64,000 nucleotides of DNA. It comes from Leptospira fluminis (GTDB taxonomy: Bacteria > Spirochaetota > Leptospiria > Leptospirales > Leptospiraceae). Below are positions 25,986 through 34,835 of the stretch, one piece after another (position 1 is the first letter of the stretch; each line of letters begins with the position of its first letter). Location: the NCBI RefSeq assembly GCF_004771275.1, contig NZ_RQEV01000011.1, positions 310,001 through 374,000 of the forward strand, in the 5' to 3' direction. The notes below the pieces were generated by a model. That model did no database searches. It had not been told where the DNA came from and was given only the letters and a program-made list of their open reading frames with translations. A program made the position numbers and the translations under genes.

Positions 25986-26570
25986 TCAGTGAAGGAACCC
26001 CGGTAGGGGCAATACAATTCTTTCGGGAACGAACAAGTTCAGGGGGAACCCGGGAGCTTCCCAATGCTCTTCGGGCAGGGCCAAGGACTCCTTTTCCTTC
26101 CCCCGCTTTCTCTGCTCTGCGGTTAACACCCTTTCGATAGCGAGCCGATGAGCGATCTGGTTCATCCGTATTTCGGATGTGTATTTCCCGATCGATTGTA
26201 TAAGAATCCGAATCTTGGTCAGATCGGGATTTTCGTCCATCAGCAAGAGTTCCAGTTCGACCTGCTGCGGAGAAAGCAAACGGAGCCACTTTTCATGCTC
26301 CTTCTTATACTTACGGTTTATTCTCGCTATTTGTTCGAGCTGAGGCTCGGTAAGAGTATAACGGTTTCTTAAAGATTCTATGTCTCCGAATACGAACCCT
26401 GCGGCCCTTTCTTGTCGGAACATAGAGCCCGTCCGAGTGGAATTAGAAAAATTGACGGACTTGGTTTTTACGAATTCTTCCGCGAAGACTTCGAAAGGAA
26501 AAATCAGGCTTGCGGATACGAATAGAGCCAACATCCCATTTAGGTACCGTTTGTATTCGATTCTAACCAT
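25986..26570 (-). CDS. Periplasmic CnrX/CpxP/ZraP-like protein
   Basis: The ATG at 26570 gives a good signal peptide (basic start, LALFVSASLIFPFEVFAEE); an ATG at 26594 is an alternative with AGGAAG upstream. The mature part is helical. YTLTEPQLEQIARINRKYKK and LLSPQQVELELLLMDENP recall the LTxxQ-type repeats of Spy/CpxP and the heavy-metal resistance proteins. Such proteins sense metal or misfolded protein in the periplasm. The clear His and Met clusters of metal binders are not obvious. It is the first gene of the sigma operon. Confidence 0.65.
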   Translation of the reverse strand: MVRIEYKRYLNGMLALFVSASLIFPFEVFAEEFVKTKSVNFSNSTRTGSMFRQERAAGFVFGDIESLRNRYTLTEPQLEQIARINRKYKKEHEKWLRLLSPQQVELELLLMDENPDLTKIRILIQSIGKYTSEIRMNQIAHRLAIERVLTAEQRKRGKEKESLALPEEHWEAPGFPLNLFVPERIVLPLPGFLH

Positions 26571-26745
26571 GATTTTCTCTAAGTAAGACCCCATGCTGCT
26601 TCCTGCGTTTCCTAAGATCGACCGTAAAATCTCCATTTTTGAAAAAAACGCGACCTTAAGAAGGTAGGAGAACATAATTCCGCTTTTTGAGGAGTTTGTT
26701 CGGAAAAATTCTTTTCCACTTCGTTTATTGGACTTCAATTCGCAT

Positions 26746-27471
26746 ATGAGCCGTTCTCCTTCCTCTAACGCTCCGCCGCCGATCTCTACCTGGTTCGAGA
26801 GGGAGCAAAAACGACTCTTTGTCATTTTTTCCCTGGCCTTATGTTTCGGAATCCCTGCTTCCATCGATCTTTCTATAGAGCGGGAATATGTTCTTCGAAC
26901 GAATCACGCCGGCAATTACAGGTCCTTACGACCGGCAACTGTCGCGATCGTTCCGGGCGCCTCCGTATATAAAAACGCCCCTTCCCCCGTACTTAAAGAT
27001 CGATTGGATTGCGCGGTGGAATTATACAAACAGGGAAAAGTACGGAAGATCCTTTTGTCCGGAGATAACGGATCGAGCTATTACAACGAAGTCAAACCAA
27101 TGCTCCTTTACGTTTTGGAAAGAAAAGTGAATGAAAGGGACGTCTTTGTGGATCACGCGGGTTTCCGGACCTTGGATACTTTGGTTCGCGCAAAGCAAAT
27201 CTTTCAAGTAAAGGATGCGATCTTTGTCAGTCAAAAATTCCACCAACCCAGGGCGGCTTTTATCGCAAAAAAGATCGGGCTGGAATTCCAATCCTACGAA
27301 TCGGATCGTAGACCTTACGTCAGCGGACCGTTTAGTCGAGTTCGAGAATTCTTTGCGAGAACTCTTGCTTGGGTCGATATGAATTTGGCAAATACGGCGC
27401 CGAAATATCTCGGAAATCCTTACCCGATAGAAGGAAGCGGCATCAAAACTTGGAAAGGTTCGGTACTTTAA
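26746..27471 (+). CDS. SanA/YdcF-family (DUF218) protein
   Basis: A 241-residue protein from ATG 26746 (TTG 26728 is possible). One N-terminal hydrophobic segment (~25-43) anchors it. The DUF218 core follows, with VAIVPGASVY, KILLSGDNG, FRTLDTLVRA and FVSQKFHQPRAAF. Members such as SanA and ElyC affect envelope integrity, and their biochemical activity is not settled. The stop codon overlaps the stop of the converging reductase gene in a TTAA palindrome. Confidence 0.85.
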   Translation: MSRSPSSNAPPPISTWFEREQKRLFVIFSLALCFGIPASIDLSIEREYVLRTNHAGNYRSLRPATVAIVPGASVYKNAPSPVLKDRLDCAVELYKQGKVRKILLSGDNGSSYYNEVKPMLLYVLERKVNERDVFVDHAGFRTLDTLVRAKQIFQVKDAIFVSQKFHQPRAAFIAKKIGLEFQSYESDRRPYVSGPFSRVREFFARTLAWVDMNLANTAPKYLGNPYPIEGSGIKTWKGSVL

Positions 27472-28430
27472 GACAAGGAAAAATCGTTGTAGCGCATGTG
27501 TTCGTAGATTTCCCGAACCGCATCTTTGACGGAAATCTTAGGCTCCCAACCCAAATCTCTCAACTTGGAATTATCTCCCCTGGAACGAAGCATCTCTGCG
27601 GGACGAATCCGACTCGGATCGACTTCGGGAAGGATTGCTTCTCCGGTAAACTCGATCAACCAATTCAGAATCTGGGAAATCTTAGTCTCGGTTCCGGAAC
27701 AGATATTATAGATTTCCCCCGACTTTCCCTTTTCCGACAAAAGAACGTATGCGGAAATCACGTCTTGAACATGCAAAAAATCCCGAGTCGGATTCAGATC
27801 CCCGACCATGATTTTTTTCGGCGAACCTTTGACCGACCGAGACAAAGATTGCACTTCTAAAATCTGCCTACAGAAATTCGGAACGACGAATTTCGGATTC
27901 TGGCCTATCCCGATATGATTGAAGGGTCTCGCGACTACGGTTTCGAGGGATTCGCTACTTCTAGAATATTGCAGGCAATAGGTTTCGGCTGCGACTTTTG
28001 AGGAAGAATACGGATTGAGAGGAATAGGAACCGCTCTCTCTGAAACCGGAAGATTTTCCGGCTTTAAATTCCCATACACGTCCGCGGAGGAGACGTACAA
28101 AAACCGAATCTTACGTCCGGATTTTGCAAGCGATTCGAGTAAATTCAGAGTACCGCCGACGTTAATCTCCAGCGTCTCGATCGGATCTTCGATCGCTTTT
28201 GGAACGAAGGCCTGGCCCGCCAGGTGAAAAACGACATCAGGGGCAAAATCGTCCAAAACTCTAGCAAGGTTCGCGGAATCCCGAAGGTCGCAGGCGCGAA
28301 AAGCAAAGGACGAAGTCTTAGTTTGCTCCCGAAGGCCTAAACCCAGAACCTCGCATCCGGGCCGTTTCAGGAGCTCGCGGACAAGATATGTCCCTACAAA
28401 TCCTTCTGCACCGGTTACCAGACATTTCAT
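27468..28430 (-). CDS. Rmd-like GDP-6-deoxy-4-keto-mannose reductase (NAD-dependent epimerase family)
   Basis: An extended short-chain dehydrogenase of 320 residues, with start chosen at ATG 28430. The Rossmann motif is TGAEGFVG; SSADVYG and the catalytic YSSSK follow. The C-terminal blocks (FCRQILEVQ, VGDLNPTRDFLHVQDV, YNICSG, RIRPAEMLRSRGDNSKL) look most like Rmd, which makes GDP-D-rhamnose. A GDP-mannose 4,6-dehydratase should exist elsewhere if this is right. It is divergent from a glycosyltransferase operon 86 bp away, which supports a surface-sugar role. Confidence 0.8.
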   Translation of the reverse strand: MKCLVTGAEGFVGTYLVRELLKRPGCEVLGLGLREQTKTSSFAFRACDLRDSANLARVLDDFAPDVVFHLAGQAFVPKAIEDPIETLEINVGGTLNLLESLAKSGRKIRFLYVSSADVYGNLKPENLPVSERAVPIPLNPYSSSKVAAETYCLQYSRSSESLETVVARPFNHIGIGQNPKFVVPNFCRQILEVQSLSRSVKGSPKKIMVGDLNPTRDFLHVQDVISAYVLLSEKGKSGEIYNICSGTETKISQILNWLIEFTGEAILPEVDPSRIRPAEMLRSRGDNSKLRDLGWEPKISVKDAVREIYEHMRYNDFSLS

Positions 28431-28516
28431 GGAACGAAAGATCGGCAAAAACCGAACAAAAATACGATTGTTTTGTCCACAGAGAAAAAAACAATCGAAT
28501 AAAAGTCCCGGGCCTT

Positions 28517-29521
28517 ATGGAAGAACGATCCCCAGACATCATCGAAATTAAAGACGCTGCTGTGAACGTTCGGGAGCTGATGGAAGAAATCGAATCCCGT
28601 CTAGCCAGGCGTCCTGTTACTAAAGAGGAATTGGAAAAACTCTCCCGTTGGAAGTTTTCTCCCGAATCCCCGGAGGGGTATCGAGAGTTCGATGCCGCGG
28701 AAACAGCCCATCTTTTCGAGAAAGGGATCGCTCCTCCGAAATTTACGAATCCTAAGTTTCGATTCATTCGCGGACCTTTGCGCTGGATCTTCATCAGCAT
28801 GGTGGAGTTCTACGCGTTTTTGGACAAGAAACTCGCAGAGAATAGAACCCGCGCATTTTACAGCGTATTAAACGAACTGATTCTCCTAAGAGGGGATCAT
28901 GAAAAACTGAAGCGGAAGTTCGAACGTTTTTATAACGAATTTGTTGAATTGAATTATTCCCTACGCAGGGAAATAAAGCCCGAGTTTCTCTGGTCCAGCG
29001 AATTCCTGTACGAAGAGGAAACGTTGGAAGAGAGTGAAAAGCTTCTCGTTTCCATGATCGCTCCCGCCGATTCGGTATTGGTATTGAATCCGGAATGGGG
29101 TAAGTTCCTAAAACATCTTCTGAAAGCACAGATTGAATTTCGCTGCGTCTCCTGGAATGCGAACCAATACGAATTTATAAAAGAGCAAATCTACAACTCC
29201 GCTGAAAACCTTTCTTTCGACGAGTTGCTTCCTCCGCCTCCTCTTCCTTCAAAAATCGTAATGCCTTCGAATCTTTGTCTCTTGCCGAATTGGGTCTTGG
29301 AAAAACTGTTCCGGAATTTAGCCCAAAAATCCGCGCCCGGGACAGAGCTTCTCTTTCGGTATTCCAATTTTTCCAACCGGTTCGCTTCACCATTTCAGCC
29401 GGTTTTACTGACTCAGATCGGAGAATCGTCTTTAAGGGAATTTCTCCGCAAGTTAGGATTTAAAAACGTAGCCGAGACGAAAGTCGGCGACGGATTTGCC
29501 GTAGTCAGCTTTAGAAAATGA
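28517..29521 (+). CDS. Methyltransferase-like protein of a glycan cluster, SAM motif degenerate
   Basis: A 334-residue protein from the ATG at 28517, just after a GGCC-rich stretch. Residues ~90-190 are helical with many charged residues (FDKK-type region, then FERFYNEFVELNY), as found before the catalytic domain in some O-antigen methyltransferases. The C-terminal half has a Rossmann-like order, but the first loop reads LNPEWGKFL where a functional enzyme has a Gly-rich GxGxG loop. Activity is therefore doubtful. The last codon overlaps the next gene start (ATGA), so it belongs to the glycosyltransferase operon. Confidence 0.5.
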   Translation: MEERSPDIIEIKDAAVNVRELMEEIESRLARRPVTKEELEKLSRWKFSPESPEGYREFDAAETAHLFEKGIAPPKFTNPKFRFIRGPLRWIFISMVEFYAFLDKKLAENRTRAFYSVLNELILLRGDHEKLKRKFERFYNEFVELNYSLRREIKPEFLWSSEFLYEEETLEESEKLLVSMIAPADSVLVLNPEWGKFLKHLLKAQIEFRCVSWNANQYEFIKEQIYNSAENLSFDELLPPPPLPSKIVMPSNLCLLPNWVLEKLFRNLAQKSAPGTELLFRYSNFSNRFASPFQPVLLTQIGESSLREFLRKLGFKNVAETKVGDGFAVVSFRK

Positions 29522-30624
29522 AAGTATACCAACATATCACCGAATTCCGCGATCAGGACGGGATCGGAAACGATATCAAAGGGATACAATCCGCTCTGGA
29601 ATCGATACGAATTCCCTCGGAAATCGTGTGCTTGGCTGATCTAAGTTCCGGAAAACTGCCGGTTCAAAATTTTTATCATATAGATTGGACCGACATCCCC
29701 GGTAATGATCAAGTCCACATCCTCCAGTACGGAGGTCCGGGATATCCGCTGGACGATTTTCTTGCGTTACGCGGAAGAAAATTCATTAGGTTTCAAAATG
29801 TCACTCCTCCGGCTTTTTTCCAACCTTTCCTGGAAGAAGATATGTTCCAACTCTTCTCGTTGGAATTTAAAAAATCCGTTATAGAATTGCATAAGATGAA
29901 ACGATATGTGCAGGCCTTTCTACCGAGTTCGAAATTCAGCGCCTCCAATCTGGAGGATCTGAACATAACTCATTCGAAAGTTCTCCCGATAGTCAGAAAA
30001 TACGTTTGGTCGGAAAGAAATCGTCGGAAAAAAAACGGTCATACTTTGGGCTTTGTCGGAAGATTGATTCCTAACAAAAAAATCGAGGATTTGCTTCTAT
30101 TAGTATATTTCCTAAAGCGAATCAATAGTAAATATAGAATCCTAATATGCGGATCAGTCCCGACTTACTTCGAGGAATATTTCGCTAAACTGAAAAAAAT
30201 GGCCTGGGACCTAGGTTTGGGAGAAAACCTACAGTTCAGAATGGGACCGACCGACCAAGAAATGGATCGCTTTTGGGATGAAATGGACGCGTACGTCAGT
30301 ATGAGCGAACATGAAGGATTCGGAATTCCCTTGGTAGAAGCCTTAAGTAAAGATTTACCGGTCTTTGCATATTCCTGCACAGCCGTACCTGAAACTCTTC
30401 GCGGTGCCGGATTTTTATTTAATAACAAGGACTTAAACGGCCTGAGAAAATTGGCCGAATGGATCCATCTGATCCTCCAAACCGAAGGTTCCGGAAAACC
30501 TTTAACCGGAGAAGGAGCGTCGATTAAGCGAAGAGAAGTTGTGGAAGAATATAATTCCATTCCCTTCGAACGTTTCTTTAAGCAACTTTTGACGATTCGA
30601 GAAAAGGCTTCCTCCGCGTATTAA
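29518..30624 (+). CDS. Glycosyltransferase, GT4-type (GT-B fold)
   Basis: A 368-residue protein. The C-terminal domain shows LGFVGRLIPNKKIEDLL and MSEHEGFGIPLVEALSKDLPVFAY, the EX7E-type nucleotide-sugar binding segment of GT4 enzymes. The N-terminal acceptor domain is divergent. It overlaps the preceding gene by 4 nt, with 2 nt to the next glycosyltransferase. The donor is probably a GDP-sugar, given the Rmd-like neighbour; this is inference. Confidence 0.88.
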   Translation: MKVYQHITEFRDQDGIGNDIKGIQSALESIRIPSEIVCLADLSSGKLPVQNFYHIDWTDIPGNDQVHILQYGGPGYPLDDFLALRGRKFIRFQNVTPPAFFQPFLEEDMFQLFSLEFKKSVIELHKMKRYVQAFLPSSKFSASNLEDLNITHSKVLPIVRKYVWSERNRRKKNGHTLGFVGRLIPNKKIEDLLLLVYFLKRINSKYRILICGSVPTYFEEYFAKLKKMAWDLGLGENLQFRMGPTDQEMDRFWDEMDAYVSMSEHEGFGIPLVEALSKDLPVFAYSCTAVPETLRGAGFLFNNKDLNGLRKLAEWIHLILQTEGSGKPLTGEGASIKRREVVEEYNSIPFERFFKQLLTIREKASSAY

Positions 30625-30626
30625 GA

Positions 30627-31694
30627 ATGGCACGACAAAATATTCATCAATTCGCGGCGGGTTTTAATTTGGGAGACGCGATTTCGAACGAAATGCAATC
30701 CCTGAAGTCCGTATTCCGAAGACTAGGCTATTCATCCGAAATTTTTGCCGAAAATACCGGTCCGGGAACCGGAGCGCTGGTTAAGAAGTACAAATATTGT
30801 CACGCGAAAAATAAGGATATCATATTCTATCACCATTCCATCCATTCTTCCGTGTTCGAGTATATACAGAGAATGAAATGTCCGAAGGTCCTGGTTTATC
30901 ACAACGTTACTCCTCCTTCTTATTTCGAAAAGTACGATCTGAAGCTGACTTATCTTTTAGGGCAAGGACGCGAAGAGCTCTCGCAGATACGCGATGAATT
31001 CAATGCGGTATTCGCGGTTTCGGATTTCAATAAAAGGGAATTGGAGGAATTAGGCTACGAAAACGTAAAAATATTACCCATAACGTATCAAATTCCGCCC
31101 AAACCGAACTTCGTTGCTCCCCGCACGGATGAATTACAGTTCAGGGGACCTAGATTTCTGTTTGTGGGAAGAATTACGCCGAATAAAAAACAGGACGATC
31201 TGATCCGATTCGCTTATTATTACTCCAAGACATTCGGTCCCGATTTCCAACTTTTTCTGGTCGGGTTCAGTTCCAAAGAATTGTACCTCTATCGAGAGGA
31301 GCTGGAACGGATGTTGGATTTTTACAAGTTGAGACAGAACGTTATCATTACCGACTTTTTGTCCGACGAAAGTCTACAGAGGATTTACAGGGAATGCGAC
31401 CTATTCATTTCCATGAGCGAGCACGAGGGGTTTTGCGTTCCGTTGCTGGAAGCAATGGTTCACGGAATTCCGGTAATGGCCTACGATGCCGGAGCGGTCC
31501 GTGAAACTCTTTCCGGAGCGGGAGTCTTATTTAAGGAAAAACGAATGGACCTACTCGTTGAACTCGCTAACAAGATCGTAAACGACCCTGAATTAAATCG
31601 TGCCGTTCTGAAGACTCAAGAAGAACGGATCGGCAATTTTTCCAGAGTTCGCCCAGAATCCATTTTGAGGCCGGTCCTTGCAGAACTCGCGTAG
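30627..31694 (+). CDS. Glycosyltransferase, GT4-type
   Basis: A 355-residue GT-B enzyme with FVGRITPNKKQDDLI and SMSEHEGFCVPLLEAMVHGIPVMAY. It is similar in layout to the gene before it, and the pair probably arose by duplication. The early part has HNVTPPSYF, shared with the NVTPPAFF of its neighbour. The gene overlaps the next glycosyltransferase by 17 nt. A role in adding sugars to a surface polysaccharide is inferred from the cluster. Confidence 0.9.
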   Translation: MARQNIHQFAAGFNLGDAISNEMQSLKSVFRRLGYSSEIFAENTGPGTGALVKKYKYCHAKNKDIIFYHHSIHSSVFEYIQRMKCPKVLVYHNVTPPSYFEKYDLKLTYLLGQGREELSQIRDEFNAVFAVSDFNKRELEELGYENVKILPITYQIPPKPNFVAPRTDELQFRGPRFLFVGRITPNKKQDDLIRFAYYYSKTFGPDFQLFLVGFSSKELYLYREELERMLDFYKLRQNVIITDFLSDESLQRIYRECDLFISMSEHEGFCVPLLEAMVHGIPVMAYDAGAVRETLSGAGVLFKEKRMDLLVELANKIVNDPELNRAVLKTQEERIGNFSRVRPESILRPVLAELA

Positions 31695-32985
31695 ACGATT
31701 AGCCATAGTAACTCCCATTTTTTCCGATCGCATTTCCGGCGGTTCGGAAAGATTGATTTTTTCCTATACTTTGATGCTTTCCAAATTTTACGAAGTGACG
31801 GTATTGTCCACGCGGACTTTGGACTATATTACTTGGAAAAACCAGATCCCCATCAAAGAACTCACCCCGGTACAGCTCGGCCCGGATACCGAAAAAAAAA
31901 TCTCCTCCGAATGGTTGCCTGCCGATTCCGAAAACCGCATTCGAATCCTGCGTTTTTCGGTGGATAAGGAACGGAACATTCGTAAATTCAATAAATTCTC
32001 CGATAAAGTACTGAAAGAACGTGCTTATTCCTCCTTCCTGACGGGGACATTCACTTCTCAAGAAGATCGAGAATGGACTTGGATCGATATGCAAGGACCT
32101 TATTGTCCCGATTTGATCCAATATATAGAAACGAATGAAAGGGACTACGACCTCTTCATTTTCGTATCCTACCTATATTATCCGATGGTCCACGGATTGC
32201 CTCTAGTCGCGAAAAAGTCCCTCGTTATACCCACTCTACACGACGAGCCCCCGGCTAAATTATCGATTTATAAAAATTTGTTCAAAGACGATTCCGCCTA
32301 CAGTTTCAACACTCCCGAGGAACGAAACTTATTCGAAAACATATACGGGTTTTCACCTTCGATAGAAGCGGTGATCGGCATGTATCTCGAAATTCCGGAC
32401 CAGAACTCCACGGCCCGCAAGCCTACTAAGACGGAGGAAAGCCCATGCGATTTCCTATATGTCGGAAGGATAGACGAAGGAAAAGGCGTATCCGAACTCG
32501 TGGACTTTTTCGGAGAGTGGCAATCTAGATCGGGAAGAAAGGATCGTCTTTTACTCGCCGGAAAAGGCGATATGAAATTGATGCATAAGCTGACGAAAAA
32601 CCCTTTCGTTCTGGCGTTGGGATTTTTAGAGGAATCGGAAAAAGCTCGCCATATAGCGGAAGCGGATCTCCTGATCAACCCGTCCCCCATGGAGAGTTTT
32701 TCCATTATCCTGATGGAAGCCTGGATCCGAAGAACGCCGGTCTTAGTGAACGGCCGATCCGATGTGCTGCGCGGGCACTGCATCCGCAGCAACGGAGGAC
32801 TTTACTACGTGGACCGGGAAAGTTTCATTGCAACGACGGAATATTTAGTCTCGCATCCGAAGGAAAGAGAAGCGATGGGCAATAGCGGACGCAGATACGT
32901 GGAGCTGAATTTCAACCCGGAAACCGTGGAAAAGAAACTGATCGGTATCGTGGAACGTACGATTCGCAGACGTTATTCGGAGTAA
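31678..32985 (+). CDS. Glycosyltransferase, GT4-type (435 aa)
   Basis: The start is TTG at 31678, overlapping the previous gene by 17 nt. The N-terminal domain begins RLAIVTPIFSDRISGGSERL, a typical GT4 acceptor-domain opening. The C-terminal domain has DFLYVGRIDEGKGVSELVDF and NPSPMESFSIILMEAW. It differs more from the other two glycosyltransferases than they do from each other, so it may add a different sugar or linkage. It ends the operon. Confidence 0.9.
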   Translation: MQNSRRRLAIVTPIFSDRISGGSERLIFSYTLMLSKFYEVTVLSTRTLDYITWKNQIPIKELTPVQLGPDTEKKISSEWLPADSENRIRILRFSVDKERNIRKFNKFSDKVLKERAYSSFLTGTFTSQEDREWTWIDMQGPYCPDLIQYIETNERDYDLFIFVSYLYYPMVHGLPLVAKKSLVIPTLHDEPPAKLSIYKNLFKDDSAYSFNTPEERNLFENIYGFSPSIEAVIGMYLEIPDQNSTARKPTKTEESPCDFLYVGRIDEGKGVSELVDFFGEWQSRSGRKDRLLLAGKGDMKLMHKLTKNPFVLALGFLEESEKARHIAEADLLINPSPMESFSIILMEAWIRRTPVLVNGRSDVLRGHCIRSNGGLYYVDRESFIATTEYLVSHPKEREAMGNSGRRYVELNFNPETVEKKLIGIVERTIRRRYSE

Positions 32986-33005
32986 ATTCCTACCGTAGAC
33001 CGGAA

Positions 33006-33443
33006 TTAGGACTCTTTCTTTTCCATTAAACGAATCATCAATTTGTTCATAGATTCGATTTCCGGACCGCTCAAAGTCTGAAACCTTTCCCGGACACAAT
33101 TGGTGAATTTCGAATCCAGCTTCTGAAAGATTCTTTTGCCGTTCGAAGTGAGGCCTAGGTCCCAGGCCCTTCTATCATCCTCGTTCCGAATGGAGTCCAA
33201 TAAACCTTTCGCCCTTAGTTTTTCTATCAATACCGTAATGTACGCGGGGCTGACGTCGAGTTCTTTGGCTAAATCGGCCGATCTTAATCTCTCGTTCGGA
33301 TAAAGACTTCGAAGAACGATGAATTCGTTCATGGTGTACCCTTCGCGGGAAATCAAATTGCCGAATTCCTTTTTCAGATCCCTGGAGAATGTCCGGAATC
33401 GTTCCGACAATTCCTGAAGAGTATCGACTTTTACTCGTGCCAT
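33006..33443 (-). CDS. MarR-family transcriptional regulator
   Basis: A 145-residue winged-helix repressor with SADLAKELDVSPAYITVLIEKLRAKGLLDSI as the recognition region (about residues 55-85) and NEDDRRAWDLGLTSNGKRIF as the wing. MarR proteins bind palindromes as dimers and respond to small ligands. A perfect 13-bp palindrome lies 20 bp upstream of its start, suggesting autoregulation. The converging glycosyltransferase gene ends 20 bp away. The ligand is unknown. Confidence 0.92.
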   Translation of the reverse strand: MARVKVDTLQELSERFRTFSRDLKKEFGNLISREGYTMNEFIVLRSLYPNERLRSADLAKELDVSPAYITVLIEKLRAKGLLDSIRNEDDRRAWDLGLTSNGKRIFQKLDSKFTNCVRERFQTLSGPEIESMNKLMIRLMEKKES

Positions 33444-33463
33444 TCCATTTATCCGATTAATAA

Positions 33464-33476
33464 TTAACCCGGTTAA
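33464..33476 (-). promoter_or_regulatory. Candidate MarR operator palindrome
   Basis: TTAACC-C-GGTTAA is a perfect palindrome around a central base, placed 20 bp upstream of the marR start, where the promoter should be. The flanks are AT-rich. The position and symmetry fit an autoregulatory site; binding has not been shown. Confidence 0.5.
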
Positions 33477-33551
33477 ATATCAGACCTGGGAAACTTAAGA
33501 ATCCTTTCCACATTTTTCCGAGGAGCCTTCTTTTTCCGGAGAGGGAACCGT

Positions 33552-34370
33552 TCAAAGTCGGTTCAGATATTCTTCCAAAGTTTCGACCATTTTTTCGTGT
33601 AACTTTCCGTTCGAAGCGATAATATTGGACACGTAAGGATGAAAATCGTTATTATCGAACGTACTCAATTTACCGCCGGCTTCTTGTAGGATTGCGGCGG
33701 CGGCGGTCATATCCCAAGGCTTGAGGTCTTCTTCCCAAAACGCATCGAACTTACCGTCCGCAACCCAGCATAGATCCAATCCTGCGGATCCTGTTCTTCT
33801 TATCCCTCTGGATCGGAGAAGAAAGTTCTTAAGATTAAAGATCAATCTGTCTATCCGATCACCCTTGTCGTAAGGAAATCCGGTGCAAAGAAGCGCGTTT
33901 TTCAACTCTTTCGTTTTTGAAACCGAGATGGAAACTTGATCGCGAAAAGCGCCTCCGCCGGACATGGCGTGGTACACTATTCCGAGTGCCGGCAAAGGAA
34001 CGATTCCCATAACCGCATTCCTGGTTTCCACATCCTCCAAACCGATGCACACGCAGTAAAAAGGAATCCGATGGGAATAATTCACCGTACCGTCCAAAGG
34101 ATCGATAATCCATTTAAACCTAGTCCGTCCTTCGTAAACGGAACCTTCTTCCCCTAAAATATGGTCTTCCGGAAAAACACGACGAATTTCGTTAACGATC
34201 AGATTTTCCGATCCTTTGTCCGCTTTGGTCACCAGATCGGATTCGATGTTCCCCTTGTAGGAAATCGACAAATCTTCCTCTTCATGAGTTCTGACTAGGA
34301 ATTCCATCACCGTAGGAACGAAATTCAGGAAATGTTGGTATCTGATTTTGATGTCGTTTTCGTAGCTCAT
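33552..34370 (-). CDS. Inositol monophosphatase-family phosphatase
   Basis: A 272-residue Mg2+-dependent phosphatase with DKGSENLIVNEI, ILGEEGS, WIIDPLDGTVNYSH (metal-binding Asp residues) and WDMTAAAAILQEAGG near the end. These are the three IMPase signatures. Substrates can be inositol phosphate or related sugar phosphates, and SuhB-type members also influence rRNA transcription. Nothing in the neighbourhood decides between them. Confidence 0.92.
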   Translation of the reverse strand: MSYENDIKIRYQHFLNFVPTVMEFLVRTHEEEDLSISYKGNIESDLVTKADKGSENLIVNEIRRVFPEDHILGEEGSVYEGRTRFKWIIDPLDGTVNYSHRIPFYCVCIGLEDVETRNAVMGIVPLPALGIVYHAMSGGGAFRDQVSISVSKTKELKNALLCTGFPYDKGDRIDRLIFNLKNFLLRSRGIRRTGSAGLDLCWVADGKFDAFWEEDLKPWDMTAAAAILQEAGGKLSTFDNNDFHPYVSNIIASNGKLHEKMVETLEEYLNRL

Positions 34371-34448
34371 GCGGTTCGGTTTTCAGGTTTTGGTTTAACC
34401 TGTCGGAAGACGGTATTTCGTAAAGGAAGATACCTCGGTTCGCTTTCT

Positions 34449-34787
34449 TTAAATTTTTTGTTCTTTAGAAGCGGAGCCTAGGAATTCCTTTGCTTTGTTT
34501 CTATGTTCTTCCTTGATAAAAATCGTCGCAGCTTGAATCACTGCCGCGATTACCGCCGCATCATCTAGATAGCCTGCCCCGAGAAAAACGTCGGGAATCA
34601 CGTCCCAAGGCGTTAAAAAATAGGTCAACGCTCCGGCAATGGTAAGTTTCGCCTTAAGCGGAGTGTCCGGATCTAGCATTGCGAAATATAAGGCGATGGC
34701 ATCCGGCAAAAAAGGGACTTTTCCGGCGACCTTCTTGACTTTTTCCCAAAACCCTTTTTTTACCGATTCGATCTTATCTTCTTCCAT
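34449..34787 (-). CDS. YkvA-family (DUF1232) small membrane protein
   Basis: The ATG at 34787 is chosen over upstream non-ATG starts. The 112-residue product shows the DUF1232 core: LPDAIALYFAMLDPDTPLKAKL, then YFLTPWDVIPDVFLGAGYLDDAAVIAAVI. The two hydrophobic segments sit in this core. The role of the family is unknown. It lies 48 bp downstream of the pseudouridine synthase on the same strand. Confidence 0.85.
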   Translation of the reverse strand: MEEDKIESVKKGFWEKVKKVAGKVPFLPDAIALYFAMLDPDTPLKAKLTIAGALTYFLTPWDVIPDVFLGAGYLDDAAVIAAVIQAATIFIKEEHRNKAKEFLGSASKEQKI

Positions 34788-34835
34788 CGTCGCCTTAAGT
34801 GTATGTCGGGTCGGAAAGCCTTCCAAGTAAATTTC

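Noticed and set aside
26595..26745. ECF-type promoter (GGAAT...GTC) before the CnrX-like gene
   Set aside because: The spacing between the candidate elements is several bases too long for an ECF promoter.
27369..27860. Plus-strand ORF of 163 residues
   Set aside because: It is the antisense shadow of the Rmd-like gene and the end of the SanA-like gene.
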